Assembly: GCA_937969495.1 (NCBI GenBank)
Contig: CALBVY010000022.1
Location: 1 to 42,444 of the forward strand
Origin: an uncultured Verrucomicrobiales bacterium
GTDB lineage: Bacteria; Verrucomicrobiota; Verrucomicrobiia; Verrucomicrobiales; Akkermansiaceae
Direction of reading: 5' to 3'
Length of the DNA stretch: 42,444 nt
Of the stretch, positions 1 through 8,926 are shown in pieces. Under the pieces are notes generated by a model. That model was not told where the DNA came from, ran no database searches, and saw only the letters and a program-made list of their open reading frames with translations. The first letter of the stretch is position 1. Each line of letters starts with the position of its first letter. A program made the translations under genes and the position numbers.

Positions 1-51
1 TCCAGTCGCTAGTAGAGCGAGAGATTTTTCCCCGAAGCTATGCTTAGCCAT
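1..51 (-). CDS. 5' fragment of a gene running off the left edge
   Basis: An ATG at 51 on the minus strand opens a frame that stays open to the window edge (17 codons, beginning MAKHSFGEKSLALLATG). It lies 35 bases downstream of the porin-like gene on the same strand, so the two may be co-transcribed. The short peptide has a basic start followed by a hydrophobic run, which could be the beginning of a signal peptide or membrane segment. Too little is visible to identify it. Porins of this type often sit beside ammonium-transporter genes, but that is only a guess. Confidence 0.4.
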   Translation of the reverse strand, partial: MAKHSFGEKSLALLATG

Positions 52-86
52 GATGATGTCTAGCAGCGGAAGAACTGCTTGTGTGG

Positions 87-809
87 TTAAAATCTAACGA
101 TAAACCAGAGCCCTCCATAGGTGCTGTCATCATTGATCACTCCTGGCGTAGTGCTGTCATCATCTATCAAAATGGAAGTGCCTATAAATGGGGTTATGGA
201 TACGGTGTCTGAGATGTGGTAGGTGTAAGAGAGACGTGCGTAGAGATCGTTGATGCCATCGCGGCCATAGTAATCGTTTACGTAACTAACACCTGTTTTT
301 AATGCAATGTATGATTTATCGGATAGTGATTTAGACCAGTTACTTTCTAAATGGGCATACGATGCTTCTGCACCAAAATCGTGATAAGCTCCAGCGGTGA
401 TGTTAAAGTCTTGGTTAAACTGATAGATGCCGTAAATGCCGAGATCTACACCGCTTTCAAAGACGGAGCCATTAAAATCACGGTAGGTGGCACTGAGGCC
501 AATGGTGAATTCATCAGATTGTTGGAAGTTCAGCTTGGTGAAAAAGGCAGCTTCATCGTAGTCGCCACGGCCAGTTTCAGTGGCATACCATCCACCTATG
601 TTGAGGTAGGTATGATCGTTGAGTGCGATTTCGGCTTCGATCTGAAAGTCCAGCACACTGTCTTCAGCCAGAGTGAATCCCCGGTAAACATACTCGCTAC
701 GGAAGCCTGTGACAGCTTCTACACCTAAAGGTATTTCATTTTCAACATCGGCAGAAAGCTGGGAGGTGAAGCAGCAGACGAGGAGTGTGAGAGGAAAGAT
801 GAATTTCAT
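87..809 (-). CDS. putative outer-membrane beta-barrel protein (TorF-like porin family)
   Basis: A 240-residue exported protein. Residues 1-20 form a clear signal peptide (MKFIFPLTLLVCCFTSQLSA, with cleavage after LSA). The mature part is built of alternating short amphipathic strands rich in Tyr, Gly, Asp and Asn, and the chain ends in aromatic Phe (WFIVRF), the usual C-terminal signature of barrels inserted by the BAM machinery. The opening of the mature part (EAVTGFRSEYVYRGF) resembles the conserved TorF-family/gcw_chp putative porins: a first strand with SxYxxRG. Function is inferred to be an outer-membrane channel of unknown substrate. The start has no Shine-Dalgarno motif. The family assignment is moderate; the outer-membrane barrel call is stronger. 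Confidence 0.75.
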   Translation of the reverse strand: MKFIFPLTLLVCCFTSQLSADVENEIPLGVEAVTGFRSEYVYRGFTLAEDSVLDFQIEAEIALNDHTYLNIGGWYATETGRGDYDEAAFFTKLNFQQSDEFTIGLSATYRDFNGSVFESGVDLGIYGIYQFNQDFNITAGAYHDFGAEASYAHLESNWSKSLSDKSYIALKTGVSYVNDYYGRDGINDLYARLSYTYHISDTVSITPFIGTSILIDDDSTTPGVINDDSTYGGLWFIVRF

Positions 810-841
810 GGCAATGCGTAGAGATTATAATGTTTATGGGC

Positions 842-1987
842 TTAGGCAATGACATTAGCCATTTTATCAAGTCCTTCAAGCACCCGGCTATGAGGGCAGC
901 CGTAGTTGAAGCGGACGTGACCAGGTGCGCCAAAGTAAGCGCCGTCAGAGAGGTAAAGTGCGGATTTTTTTTCAAAGAACTGCGCAGGATTATCATGTCC
1001 AAGTGCGCGGCAGTCTATCCATGCGAGGTAGGTGGCTTCGATATCGGGGATGCTACACCCCGGCATACGTGTGCGCACGAAGTCTGTGATGGTATCGCGG
1101 TTTTTGGCTAGATAGCTGATGAGCTCTTTACGCCATGGTTCTCCGTGACGGTAGGCGGCTTCTGCGGTGTAGTAGGAAAGACAGCCGATTTCTGGTTGAG
1201 TGTGGCCTCTTGCCTGGGTGAATTTTCTCCTTAGAGAATCATCACGGATAACAGCAAAGGCGTAGCCCATGCCGGCGATGTTGTAGGTCTTACTGGGAGC
1301 TAACAGGGTGATGATACGCTTTTGTAGCTCATCTGGTAGGCCAGCACCACAGATGTGTGGAGTCTTGGTTTCGTCAAAAATAAGATCACAGTGGATCTCA
1401 TCAGAAACGAGGATGATGTCATGCCGATCACAGAATACGGCGAGTTGTTCCAGTTCTGCGCGCGTAAAGACGCGGCCAAGTGGGTTCTGCGGATTACTGA
1501 GTAGGAAAATGGCAGTGTCTGGAGTGACGGCGGCTTCCATGGCATTCCAGTCGAACTCCCATCTGCCGTTTACTTCGATGTGTGGGACGGTAATACATTT
1601 TTTCTCTGCATCATGATGTACCCCGATAAATGGTGGGTAGATTGGTGTGCAGGTCATGATCTCTCCTCCTGGCTTTCCGATGGCCTGAGCGATCATCGAT
1701 AGGGCACAGACGAGACCGCCAAGGTGGACGATTTCATTTTCCTCCACTGCCACGCTGTGGCGTTTCTCCATGTATTCGAGTAATGCTTCAATTAAGCCTC
1801 GGTGAGGTAAGGCGTAGCCAAGCACGCCATGTGCCGCGCGTTCCTGCAGAGCCTCTAACACAGCAGGAGGTGATGTGAAGTCCATATCCGCTACCCAGAA
1901 AGGATCTAACGTAGGAAGCTTATCCCATTTCAGAGAGCCGGTGCCACGACGCGGAACCACATGATCAAAATTAAAGAGAGATGCCAT
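842..1987 (-). CDS. MalY/PatB family PLP-dependent aminotransferase or C-S lyase (cystathionine beta-lyase type)
   Basis: A 381-residue fold-type I aminotransferase, the usual length for the MalY/PatB family. Visible family motifs include the N-terminal WVADMDF segment (residues 31-37), SNPQNPLGR (about 164-172) with the cofactor-contacting Asn, VSDEIH (194-199) with the Asp that pairs with the pyridine nitrogen, and SKTYNIAG (232-239), in which Lys233 is the expected PLP-binding lysine. Family members cleave C-S bonds in cystathionine or cysteine conjugates, giving homocysteine or thiols plus pyruvate and ammonia. Some act as transaminases, so the physiological substrate cannot be fixed from sequence. 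It is a cytosolic enzyme, upstream of the porin gene on the same strand with a 32-base gap. Confidence 0.9.
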   Translation of the reverse strand: MASLFNFDHVVPRRGTGSLKWDKLPTLDPFWVADMDFTSPPAVLEALQERAAHGVLGYALPHRGLIEALLEYMEKRHSVAVEENEIVHLGGLVCALSMIAQAIGKPGGEIMTCTPIYPPFIGVHHDAEKKCITVPHIEVNGRWEFDWNAMEAAVTPDTAIFLLSNPQNPLGRVFTRAELEQLAVFCDRHDIILVSDEIHCDLIFDETKTPHICGAGLPDELQKRIITLLAPSKTYNIAGMGYAFAVIRDDSLRRKFTQARGHTQPEIGCLSYYTAEAAYRHGEPWRKELISYLAKNRDTITDFVRTRMPGCSIPDIEATYLAWIDCRALGHDNPAQFFEKKSALYLSDGAYFGAPGHVRFNYGCPHSRVLEGLDKMANVIA

Positions 1988-2097
1988 GTGGATGTGCTAT
2001 CGGATACGCTTGAATCTGGCGAGTATTATTCCAGTCAGGTTTTGTTACTTATGATGTTTACACTGGGAGGTTCGGCCGATGAGGGAGAACTTCAGTG

Positions 2098-3216
2098 CTA
2101 GGGATTCCCTTGATCAGTATCCTGCGCGGCTTTGTTCATAGCGGCTTGTGCTTTTTTGACGCGAGCTGGCCATTTGAAGGTGGGTGCCTTTGTTGGGTCA
2201 TAGCCTTCAAGGTGACCGGTGAGACGCGTGGCAGGCTTGGTGTAGGTGAATTCTGTGTCCCGAAAGACCTCTTTGCAAAAAGCAGCCAGAACAGGGTCAT
2301 AGGCGATGAGTTCCTCACGAGTGTTTACGTGGTTGTGATCATGATCATTTTCACGGTTGTTATTAAACCATGATTGGACACCTTCTGCGAAGTATTCGAA
2401 ATGATTGGTCGCTGCATATTTGTTTTTCCACAGGCCTTTTTTCATCGCTTCTTGGTAAGCCGTTTGTAGCCGTTGATCAAAAGTGGGATCTACATTTAAC
2501 ATACCGCGAAGGTGGATATTATGGGCGAATTCATGAATGAGAATACTCTCAGCGTGGTAAGGGTCACCCTCATAGCCGAGCAGATTTTCCTCGCCACAGG
2601 TGCAGAGGGGATTGGCAACACTGCCGCCAGTGCCACGTGCACGCACATCCCAGAAATTCTTAGCACTGATGCCGGGGAGAGGTGATTTTAATGTCGAAAA
2701 ATGCTGAAACTCAGGTAGATCGGTGGTGTATTCGTTATACGCCATAATACATATGCGAGCCCCACTTTGAATCATGGCCTCTCGAATATCAGTTCGCTGA
2801 ATGAGCATGAGATTGACGAGATAGGCGGCTTCTTTGAGGGCGTAAGGGTTTACCGTGGTGGATGCTACGATTGGGAAGCCTCCTGCCTTGATGCGCTGAG
2901 TATAGAAGTTAGGTATGCCGTCTTTTTCATCTGGGGCGTAGCGGACTGCTTGCACGAGTAATTCTGATTTAACCTCCCTACGCGTTTTGCTTTTCTGGCC
3001 AACAATGGCAAAACGATGGCCTAGGGTGGTGCTGATGATCGTATGTGCGTTGGGTTCAATAGGTTTTTGAGGTACCTCTTTATCATCTTGATCGAGCCAA
3101 TAAACATCAATGGTCTCTGTGCTGGCATTGATGATCTGGAGTTTAGCGCTCGGTGTTTCGCTGGCGGAAGCCAAGCTGCTGATCAGGAAGAGGATGAGAA
3201 TGAAGGAGCGGTGCAT
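2098..3216 (-). CDS. secreted zinc metallopeptidase with an N-terminal VHL-beta-like domain
   Basis: A 372-residue protein with a signal peptide (MHRSFILILFLISSLASA). Residues about 25-72 resemble the von Hippel-Lindau beta domain: a stretch reading INASTETIDVYWLDQDDKEV, then a Pro/Asn turn and a T-x-x-GHRF ending. The rest contains a zincin site HEFAHNIH (H228, E229, H232), with downstream acidic candidates for the third ligand in HFEYFAEGV (E274 or E278), which suggests a gluzincin. A CTCGEENLLGY segment immediately precedes the active site. It is presumably exported to the periplasm or beyond. A His/Asp/Asn-rich patch (NNNRENDHDHNH) follows the acidic motif. Substrate unknown. Confidence is high for a secreted HExxH protease and moderate for the VHL-like fold. 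Confidence 0.8.
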   Translation of the reverse strand: MHRSFILILFLISSLASASETPSAKLQIINASTETIDVYWLDQDDKEVPQKPIEPNAHTIISTTLGHRFAIVGQKSKTRREVKSELLVQAVRYAPDEKDGIPNFYTQRIKAGGFPIVASTTVNPYALKEAAYLVNLMLIQRTDIREAMIQSGARICIMAYNEYTTDLPEFQHFSTLKSPLPGISAKNFWDVRARGTGGSVANPLCTCGEENLLGYEGDPYHAESILIHEFAHNIHLRGMLNVDPTFDQRLQTAYQEAMKKGLWKNKYAATNHFEYFAEGVQSWFNNNRENDHDHNHVNTREELIAYDPVLAAFCKEVFRDTEFTYTKPATRLTGHLEGYDPTKAPTFKWPARVKKAQAAMNKAAQDTDQGNP

Positions 3217-3288
3217 GTGGCGAATAAGATGGTTTGAGAAAGTTACTGAATGGCAGATAGCTCAAATTGCAAATTTTACATGTCGTTT

Positions 3289-4686
3289 TTATGAGGCATT
3301 GATGGTGAGTTCATAGCCATCTGAGCTATCTTTGATGGTCCAGCCTAGGGAGGTGATTTCATCGCGGAGTAGATCAGATGCTGCCCAGTCTTTGTTTTGC
3401 TTTGCGGCTAGGCGTTTCTCGGCCAGTTCTTTGACTTCGCAGGGGATGTCTGAGGTGGTTTCTTCTGCGGGTAAAGTAAGCCCAAGGGCGCAGAGAATGA
3501 TATCAAATGCCATGAGGCTGGCGGCTGCTTCTTCAGGAGCTAACTTCTGGGCGGCTTTGAGGCCGGAGAAGAGGTGGCCTAGTGCTGCTGGGGTATTAAG
3601 GTCATTGTTTAATGACTCCCAGGCTGCAGCGAAGGTGGAATTTGGTATATCGGCAGATTTTGCCTTATGGTCTCCAGCGTTTTCTGAGAGATTAGCGCGT
3701 CCTTTGGTAAGTTTTTGAAGTGCTTCTTTAGCGGCGTGAAGGGAGTCTAAGGTAAAATTGAGCTGCTTGCGGTAGTGGCCTGAAATAAGGACGTAGCGGA
3801 CCTCCATAGGGGTGTGGCCTTTTTCTGCTAGATCATCGATGGTGTAGAGATTTCCTAGAGACTTGGACATCTTCCCGCCATCGACCATGAGGTGCGTGCT
3901 GTGAAACCAATGGGCAGCAAAATTACCGCCACAGGAACACTGGCTTTGGGCGATTTCGTTTTCGTGGTGAGGGAAGACGAGGTCTTCACCTCCGCTATGG
4001 AGGTCAAAGTCTGTGCCGAGGTATTCTTTAATCATTGCGGAGCACTCGAGGTGCCAGCCGGGGCGACCATCACCCCATGGTGAGTTCCAGTAGTTTTCTC
4101 CGTCTTCTTCTTTGCGTGATTTCCAGAGAACAAAGTCAGCGATCGAGTCCTTCTCATATTCATCGGCATCGGCACGTTGGTTTTGAGTTTTTCCGAGATC
4201 AAGCTCACGGGTATCGAGGTGGGAGAGTTTTCCATAATTTGGAAACGAAGAGACCTTGAAGTAAACAGATCCATCCTCTGAGGCATAAGCGTGACCTTTG
4301 GCAATAAGCTCCTCGATCATGGTAATCTGCTGGGGGATATGTTCGATGGCACTGGGCTCAATATGTGGCTCCAGGCAGCCGAGAGCTGTGCAGTCGGTAT
4401 GGAATTTATCTGTCCACCCAGCGGTGAATTCTCTGAGAGTTTTACCAGACGCCTGTGCATCACGGATGGTTTTATCATCTACATCGGTGATGTTTCTAAC
4501 ATGTAAAGTCTTCATGCCTCCAGCTTCAAGGACACGGCGGAAAACGTCATTGATCACAAAGGTGCGGAAGTTACCTATGTGCGCTGGGCCATATACGGTG
4601 GGACCACAGCAGTAAAAGCGGAAGGTTTCCCCGTCGATAGGCTTGAGTTCGCGAGAGCTGCGTGTGAGGGTGTCATATAAAAGCAT
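3289..4686 (-). CDS. cysS: cysteinyl-tRNA synthetase
   Basis: A 465-residue class I aminoacyl-tRNA synthetase, the normal bacterial CysS length. It shows the [15 protein letters not shown] segment (HIGH-type motif at 36-39, zinc-ligand Cys in CCGPTVY), the GWHLECSAM and [11 protein letters not shown] segments that carry the remaining zinc ligands, and [10 protein letters not shown] (KMSKS loop). It charges tRNA-Cys with cysteine in the cytosol, and zinc provides discrimination against serine. No Shine-Dalgarno sequence is visible upstream of the ATG (the preceding bases read ccacttcaaagcaac). The MscS gene lies 16 bases upstream on the same strand, so the two may share a transcript. Confidence 0.97.
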   Translation of the reverse strand: MLLYDTLTRSSRELKPIDGETFRFYCCGPTVYGPAHIGNFRTFVINDVFRRVLEAGGMKTLHVRNITDVDDKTIRDAQASGKTLREFTAGWTDKFHTDCTALGCLEPHIEPSAIEHIPQQITMIEELIAKGHAYASEDGSVYFKVSSFPNYGKLSHLDTRELDLGKTQNQRADADEYEKDSIADFVLWKSRKEEDGENYWNSPWGDGRPGWHLECSAMIKEYLGTDFDLHSGGEDLVFPHHENEIAQSQCSCGGNFAAHWFHSTHLMVDGGKMSKSLGNLYTIDDLAEKGHTPMEVRYVLISGHYRKQLNFTLDSLHAAKEALQKLTKGRANLSENAGDHKAKSADIPNSTFAAAWESLNNDLNTPAALGHLFSGLKAAQKLAPEEAAASLMAFDIILCALGLTLPAEETTSDIPCEVKELAEKRLAAKQNKDWAASDLLRDEITSLGWTIKDSSDGYELTINAS

Positions 4687-4702
4687 GTTGCTTTGAAGTG
4701 GT

Positions 4703-5980
4703 TTAGGGTGAAATTTTCAGGAAAGAATGATCAGACGGGCTTTGAAAGGCGCGTAGGCCGAACTCAGGGAGGATGGAGAGAAAATGATCAAAGATATCGC
4801 TTTGAATGTCTTCATACTTTGCCCATGCGTTATCATTGGTAAAGACATAGAGCTCGATGGGGAGACCGTGTTCGGTGGGTTGAAGCTGGCGGACGAGTAA
4901 GGTTTCCTCGGAAGAGATCTTGGGGTGATTTTGAAGATATTCACGCATGTAAGCGCGGAAGGTGCCTAGGTTTGTGAGTGAGCGTGCGTTTACGGTATTA
5001 AGCGTATCTGTATTTTGTTGGTTCCATTTTTTTATCTCGGCTTCTTTCTCAGCGAGATACTGACTAAGGAGGGAGATTTGTTTCATGTTTTTCATCTGAT
5101 CATCATTCAGAAAACCTACCGTTGACATATCAATATTCACTGAGCGTTTGATCCGGCGGACACCGCTGTTGCTCATGCCTCTCCAGTTTTTAAAACTGTC
5201 CGAGATGAGGGCGTAGGTGGGAATGGTGGTGATAGTTTTATCCCAGTTTTTGACTTTAACGGTGGTTAGTGCTACCTCCATGACTTCTCCATCGGCGCCA
5301 AATTTAAGCATTTCTATCCAATCTCCCCGTGCGATCATTCGGTTTGCCGAGAGCTGGATGCCAGCGACGAGACCTAGGATGGAGTCCTTGAAAATAAGCA
5401 TCATCACCGCAGTCATCGCCCCAAGGCCAGAGAAGATCAGTACGGGGGATTTTCCAATCAGTGTGGAGATGATAAAGATGATCGCGGCGATGAGCAGCAG
5501 GATCTTGATCACCTGAAAGAACCCCTTGATTGGCAGCTCACGGGAAATATCAAAACGCTGGTAGAGCCGTTCAATAATGTTGAGTACGGAATTAAACGCG
5601 AGGAAGGAAAGAATGATGATGAAGACCTTGGCTGCGATCTGGACACCGTTGGAAAAAAGGGCGTTACCATCGTGTAGGGTGACGATGGCATGAGGGGCGG
5701 CATTGAAGATCACCACTGCTGGGACGAGCATGGAAAGCCATTTGGAGAGTCTGCTCTTAAGGAGCTCATCATCCCAGGTGTTAGCGGTTTTTTTGACTAC
5801 CTTGTAGACGATCCTTACTAAGATTTTACGGACGAGAAGAAAGGAGAGAAATGCTGTGATTAATACACAGAGGAAGAGCACGCCATCGATGATAAGACCT
5901 TGGTGCCAATCGAGCTTCGTAAAGTTATTCTCTCCAAAAAGCCAGCGAGAGAGTTTATCATGCCATGTATGCATCGGCAT
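4703..5980 (-). CDS. mechanosensitive ion channel, MscS family (YbdG-like)
   Basis: An integral inner-membrane protein of about 425 residues. Five hydrophobic segments occupy the N-terminal half, followed by the MscS pore and beta-domain region. The pore-lining stretch reads IFSGLGAMTAVMMLIFKD, and the beta-domain stretch has NRMIARGDWIEM. The C-terminal cytoplasmic domain is consistent with the YbdG/MSL-like branch, about 415 residues in E. coli. The channel would release small solutes on hypo-osmotic shock. I chose the ATG at 5980 (MPMHTWHDKL); the frame extends to a TTG at 6010 with no better ribosome site, and another ATG lies at 5974. It is divergent from the lipoprotein gene starting at 6081. 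Confidence 0.88.
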   Translation of the reverse strand: MPMHTWHDKLSRWLFGENNFTKLDWHQGLIIDGVLFLCVLITAFLSFLLVRKILVRIVYKVVKKTANTWDDELLKSRLSKWLSMLVPAVVIFNAAPHAIVTLHDGNALFSNGVQIAAKVFIIILSFLAFNSVLNIIERLYQRFDISRELPIKGFFQVIKILLLIAAIIFIISTLIGKSPVLIFSGLGAMTAVMMLIFKDSILGLVAGIQLSANRMIARGDWIEMLKFGADGEVMEVALTTVKVKNWDKTITTIPTYALISDSFKNWRGMSNSGVRRIKRSVNIDMSTVGFLNDDQMKNMKQISLLSQYLAEKEAEIKKWNQQNTDTLNTVNARSLTNLGTFRAYMREYLQNHPKISSEETLLVRQLQPTEHGLPIELYVFTNDNAWAKYEDIQSDIFDHFLSILPEFGLRAFQSPSDHSFLKISP

Positions 5981-6080
5981 TGGGTTGCCATATCCACGCA
6001 CATGGAGCAAGAGGGAATCTCGTTAAGGAGCTGTTTTTCGAGATTGCAGACTGTGGCTGATAGGGCAAGGTGTCGTTCAG

Positions 6081-6803
6081 ATGAAACAATTTTGCATACT
6101 TATTCTTGCTCTGTTTGTGGTGATGCTTAGTAGCTGTATCGATGGGGATGAGGAAATTTTTCTTCATGCAGATGGTTCAGCTAGAATGATTGCTATCTAT
6201 TCCTTACCGGCGATGATTTTTTCTGATGAGGATGCGGCGAAACTCCAGCAGCAAATAGCCGAGGGAATTGGCGGAGAAAAAAAAGTCCGTTTACTTACCA
6301 ACAAGATTGAGCGGATCAATGGTAAGCAGGTGATTACTATTGAAGTGGAAACAGCAGATCTGATGGAGCTGGGAGACCTCATGGGCCAGGAGCCTGATCA
6401 GAAAAAGGAAGAAAAGTCAGGGCAGGTGCTGGATGCTTTGTTAGGAGACTTTATCTTTCGTAGGGAGGGGCTCGCCGTGGGGGTGAACCGCAAGGTGGAC
6501 CTGGCGCCGCTATTGGATCAATTTGTGGGTGAACAATGGCCATCCATGCTGGGTGATTCAGAGTTTCGTTATACCATTCATTTTCCTAAGGCTGTGAAGG
6601 AGAGTAATGCACATGCAGTCTCTAACGGTGGGAAAACAGTGAAGTGGGTCTACCAGCTGGGTGAGTGTAAGAAGACTCCTATTGAACTTGATATGGTGGC
6701 ACCTATCCCTCTGCCGTGGTGGGTCTATGCGGGGCTGGGGTTAGTTGTCTTGCTGCTTTTGTGGGTGATCGTTAAGCTGCTTTGTAGAAAAAAGAAGGCG
6801 TAA
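6081..6803 (+). CDS. putative lipoprotein with a C-terminal transmembrane anchor
   Basis: A 240-residue protein with a lipoprotein signal: a hydrophobic n-region followed by the lipobox LSSC with Cys19 (VVMLSSCIDGDEE). The Asp residues just after the Cys could favour inner-membrane retention if the E. coli Lol rule holds here. A second hydrophobic helix lies near the C-terminus (about 214-236), followed by RKKKA, so the protein may be tethered at both ends with a periplasmic domain between. The mature opening (an EEIFLHADGSARM pattern of a strand plus D-G-S) recalls LppM-type lipoprotein domains, but the match is weak. Function unknown. It is a single-gene unit followed by a terminator at 6851-6886. 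Confidence 0.75.
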   Translation: MKQFCILILALFVVMLSSCIDGDEEIFLHADGSARMIAIYSLPAMIFSDEDAAKLQQQIAEGIGGEKKVRLLTNKIERINGKQVITIEVETADLMELGDLMGQEPDQKKEEKSGQVLDALLGDFIFRREGLAVGVNRKVDLAPLLDQFVGEQWPSMLGDSEFRYTIHFPKAVKESNAHAVSNGGKTVKWVYQLGECKKTPIELDMVAPIPLPWWVYAGLGLVVLLLLWVIVKLLCRKKKA

Positions 6804-6850
6804 ACCTAGATGATGTATTTCTTTCATGATCTCATGCATCAGCTGAAATA

Positions 6851-6886
6851 AAAAAACCTGCACCGAATCAACGGGGCAGGTTTTTT
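6851..6886. terminator. bidirectional intrinsic terminator
   Basis: A perfect 11-bp inverted repeat (aaaaaacctgc / gcaggtttttt) with a 14-base loop. It carries a T-run on both strands, so it can stop the lipoprotein transcript on the plus strand and the bL36 transcript on the minus strand. Confidence 0.88.
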
Positions 6887-6912
6887 CTGAAAATTGAAAT
6901 ATAGAGGGTGAA

Positions 6913-7077
6913 TTACTTCACGCCCTTTTTACTTAGGCGAGTGCCCTTGGTAGCACCTTGACGAGCTTTGAACTTAGGGTTGCTCTTACAGATGACGTAG
7001 AGGGTGCCTTTGCGCTTAACGACTTGGCAGTCTTCGTGGCGCTTTTTCATGGAGAGAAGTGAGGAAAGAACTTTCAT
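6913..7077 (-). CDS. rpmJ: 50S ribosomal protein bL36 (YkgO-type, with C-terminal tail)
   Basis: A 54-residue basic protein. It begins [17 protein letters not shown] and continues with the bL36 core [24 protein letters not shown]. It resembles the YkgO-type paralogue (start MKVLxSL, core RHxDC and VICKSNPRFKARQ) and not the classic C-C-C-H zinc form. I see only two of the Cys positions (DCQ and ICK) and no complete four-ligand set. After the usual end (KARQG) there is an extra basic tail of about 13 residues ([13 protein letters not shown]). It is part of the large ribosomal subunit. I chose the ATG at 7077 because it preserves the family N-terminus; an internal ATG at 7050 would remove it. 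Confidence 0.9.
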   Translation of the reverse strand: MKVLSSLLSMKKRHEDCQVVKRKGTLYVICKSNPKFKARQGATKGTRLSKKGVK

Positions 7078-7236
7078 GGTGAAATATAGGTTAGAGAAGG
7101 TGTATCGTAGGAAAAGTATCTCGCAGCAGTGAGAATGATCTCAGGAGCAGGTCGGGGCGAGGAAAATACTCAGATTGCTTACTGTGTAAAGTCTATTTCT
7201 GGCAAAAATAAGATTAAATCCAATGCGTCATCTGGG

Positions 7237-8841
7237 TTAAACATCAATGGCTGTGACGGAGAGAACGCCAGGTTCTTTACTGAGGTGCTCAATAAGCTCA
7301 TTACTGGGGCTGGAGTCGAGCTCGATGACGTTCAGTGCATTACCTTCGGATTTGTTACGAGCAAGTGACAGATTGGCAATGTTGAATCCTGCACTGCCTA
7401 GTGCGGTGCCAACAAGACCTACGATGCCAGGGCGGTCATCATTGCGGACGATGAGGAAGTGGCCTTCGATATTGGTATCTACGTATAGACGATCGATTTC
7501 TACAATTCTTGGGGACTGGCCAATGATGGTGCCTGCGACGCGGAATTTCTTTTTCCCCTTACGGAGTTCAGCGACGACGAGTTCTGCATATTCGGTCTGT
7601 GAGGTGATGGTGGATTCCACCGTTTCGAGCCCCATGTCACGAGCCACGGCAGGTGCGTTTACGATATTCACTTGGCCATCAGCGCGTGCTGTTGCTAAGT
7701 AGCCTGTGAGGACGGTGCGGGAAATAAGTGAGGTGTCCTTCTCGGCAAGGTCTCCGTGAAAGGAGACTCTCAGTGAGTCAGGGTTAGCTGGGCCGAGTTT
7801 GGCGAGGAATTTACCGAGAGATGAGGCGAGATCGAGATAATCACCAATTTCTCCCAAAGCGGTGGCATCTAGTGAGGGCATGTTGATGGCGTTACGGATT
7901 TCGCCCGTGCTGAGGAAGTCGCGTAGTTGTTCGGCTACTTGGATGCCTACGTTTTCCTGTGCCTCATTAGTAGATGCACCGAGGTGCGGTGTGAAGGAGG
8001 TGTGTTTGGGGAGATCAAAGAGGATGTGGTCAGATGATGGTGGCTCGTCCTCGTAGACATCGAGTCCACAGCCAGCGATGTGTCCAGACTCGATAGCGGC
8101 CTTGAGTGCTGGTTCATCGATGAGTCCACCACGTGCACAGTTGATCACCAGTGCGCCTTGGTTCATCAGAGCGAGGCGTTCTGCGTTGATGATGTGTTTG
8201 GTATCATCTGTGAGAGGGACGTGGAGGGTGACTGCGTCTGCTCCTGTGAGTGCTTTTTCAGGGCTGTCTGCAAGCTCTACTTTGAGCTGGTCAGCACGCG
8301 CTTGGGTGAGAAATGGGTCATAGGCGACCACGGTCATGCCAAATGCTTGTGCACGTTTGGCAAACTCAGCACCAATGCGTCCCATGCCGATGACGGCTAG
8401 ACGTTTTTCGTTAATTTCAATGCCTTTATAGGCCTTGCGTGCAGCTGGGAAATCGCCACTCAGCACCTTGGCGTGCGCTGGGCCAATATTACGTGCCGCG
8501 GAAAGCATTAGGGTGAAGGCAAGCTCTGCGGTGGAGATTGTATTACCCGTAGGGGTATTCATGACGATGACGCCGTGATTGGTAGCTGCATCACGATCGA
8601 CATTATCCACGCCTACGCCAGCACGTCCTACTGCCTTAAGCTCTGTGGCTGCTGCGAGAACTTCAGCGGTAACTTTCGTCTGTGAGCGGATGATTAGCCC
8701 ATGATAGGATGGAATGATCTGGATGAGTTCTTCAGGACTAAGTCCAGTATTTACATCGACCTCTAGATCGGGATGATTACGGAGAAGATCAATACCTTTA
8801 TCGGAAATAGGATCTGAAACAAGAATACGCTGCTTAGCCAT
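7237..8841 (-). CDS. serA: D-3-phosphoglycerate dehydrogenase (long form with ASB and ACT domains)
   Basis: About 534 residues. It oxidises 3-phosphoglycerate to 3-phosphohydroxypyruvate, the first committed step of serine synthesis. The order is catalytic domain, Rossmann NAD domain (GMGRIG at about 152-157), return to catalytic domain, intervening (ASB) domain and a C-terminal ACT domain (RNDDRPGIVGLVGTALG), as in the long SerA type. The catalytic residues fit R237 (NCARGG), E266 (YEDEP) and H286 (FTPHLGAS). I chose the ATG at 8841 (MAKQRILVSD) because homologues begin there; the frame extends to an ATG at 8892. No Shine-Dalgarno is visible at either. The ACT domain suggests feedback control by serine. 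Confidence 0.95.
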   Translation of the reverse strand: MAKQRILVSDPISDKGIDLLRNHPDLEVDVNTGLSPEELIQIIPSYHGLIIRSQTKVTAEVLAAATELKAVGRAGVGVDNVDRDAATNHGVIVMNTPTGNTISTAELAFTLMLSAARNIGPAHAKVLSGDFPAARKAYKGIEINEKRLAVIGMGRIGAEFAKRAQAFGMTVVAYDPFLTQARADQLKVELADSPEKALTGADAVTLHVPLTDDTKHIINAERLALMNQGALVINCARGGLIDEPALKAAIESGHIAGCGLDVYEDEPPSSDHILFDLPKHTSFTPHLGASTNEAQENVGIQVAEQLRDFLSTGEIRNAINMPSLDATALGEIGDYLDLASSLGKFLAKLGPANPDSLRVSFHGDLAEKDTSLISRTVLTGYLATARADGQVNIVNAPAVARDMGLETVESTITSQTEYAELVVAELRKGKKKFRVAGTIIGQSPRIVEIDRLYVDTNIEGHFLIVRNDDRPGIVGLVGTALGSAGFNIANLSLARNKSEGNALNVIELDSSPSNELIEHLSKEPGVLSVTAIDV

Positions 8842-8926
8842 GGCGTGCGTGTAGGGGGTGAGATTAGATTTGTCAAAGCGAAGGCGCGACATTCTTGCGG
8901 AGATTTTTCATCAAGTAGGTGATTCT

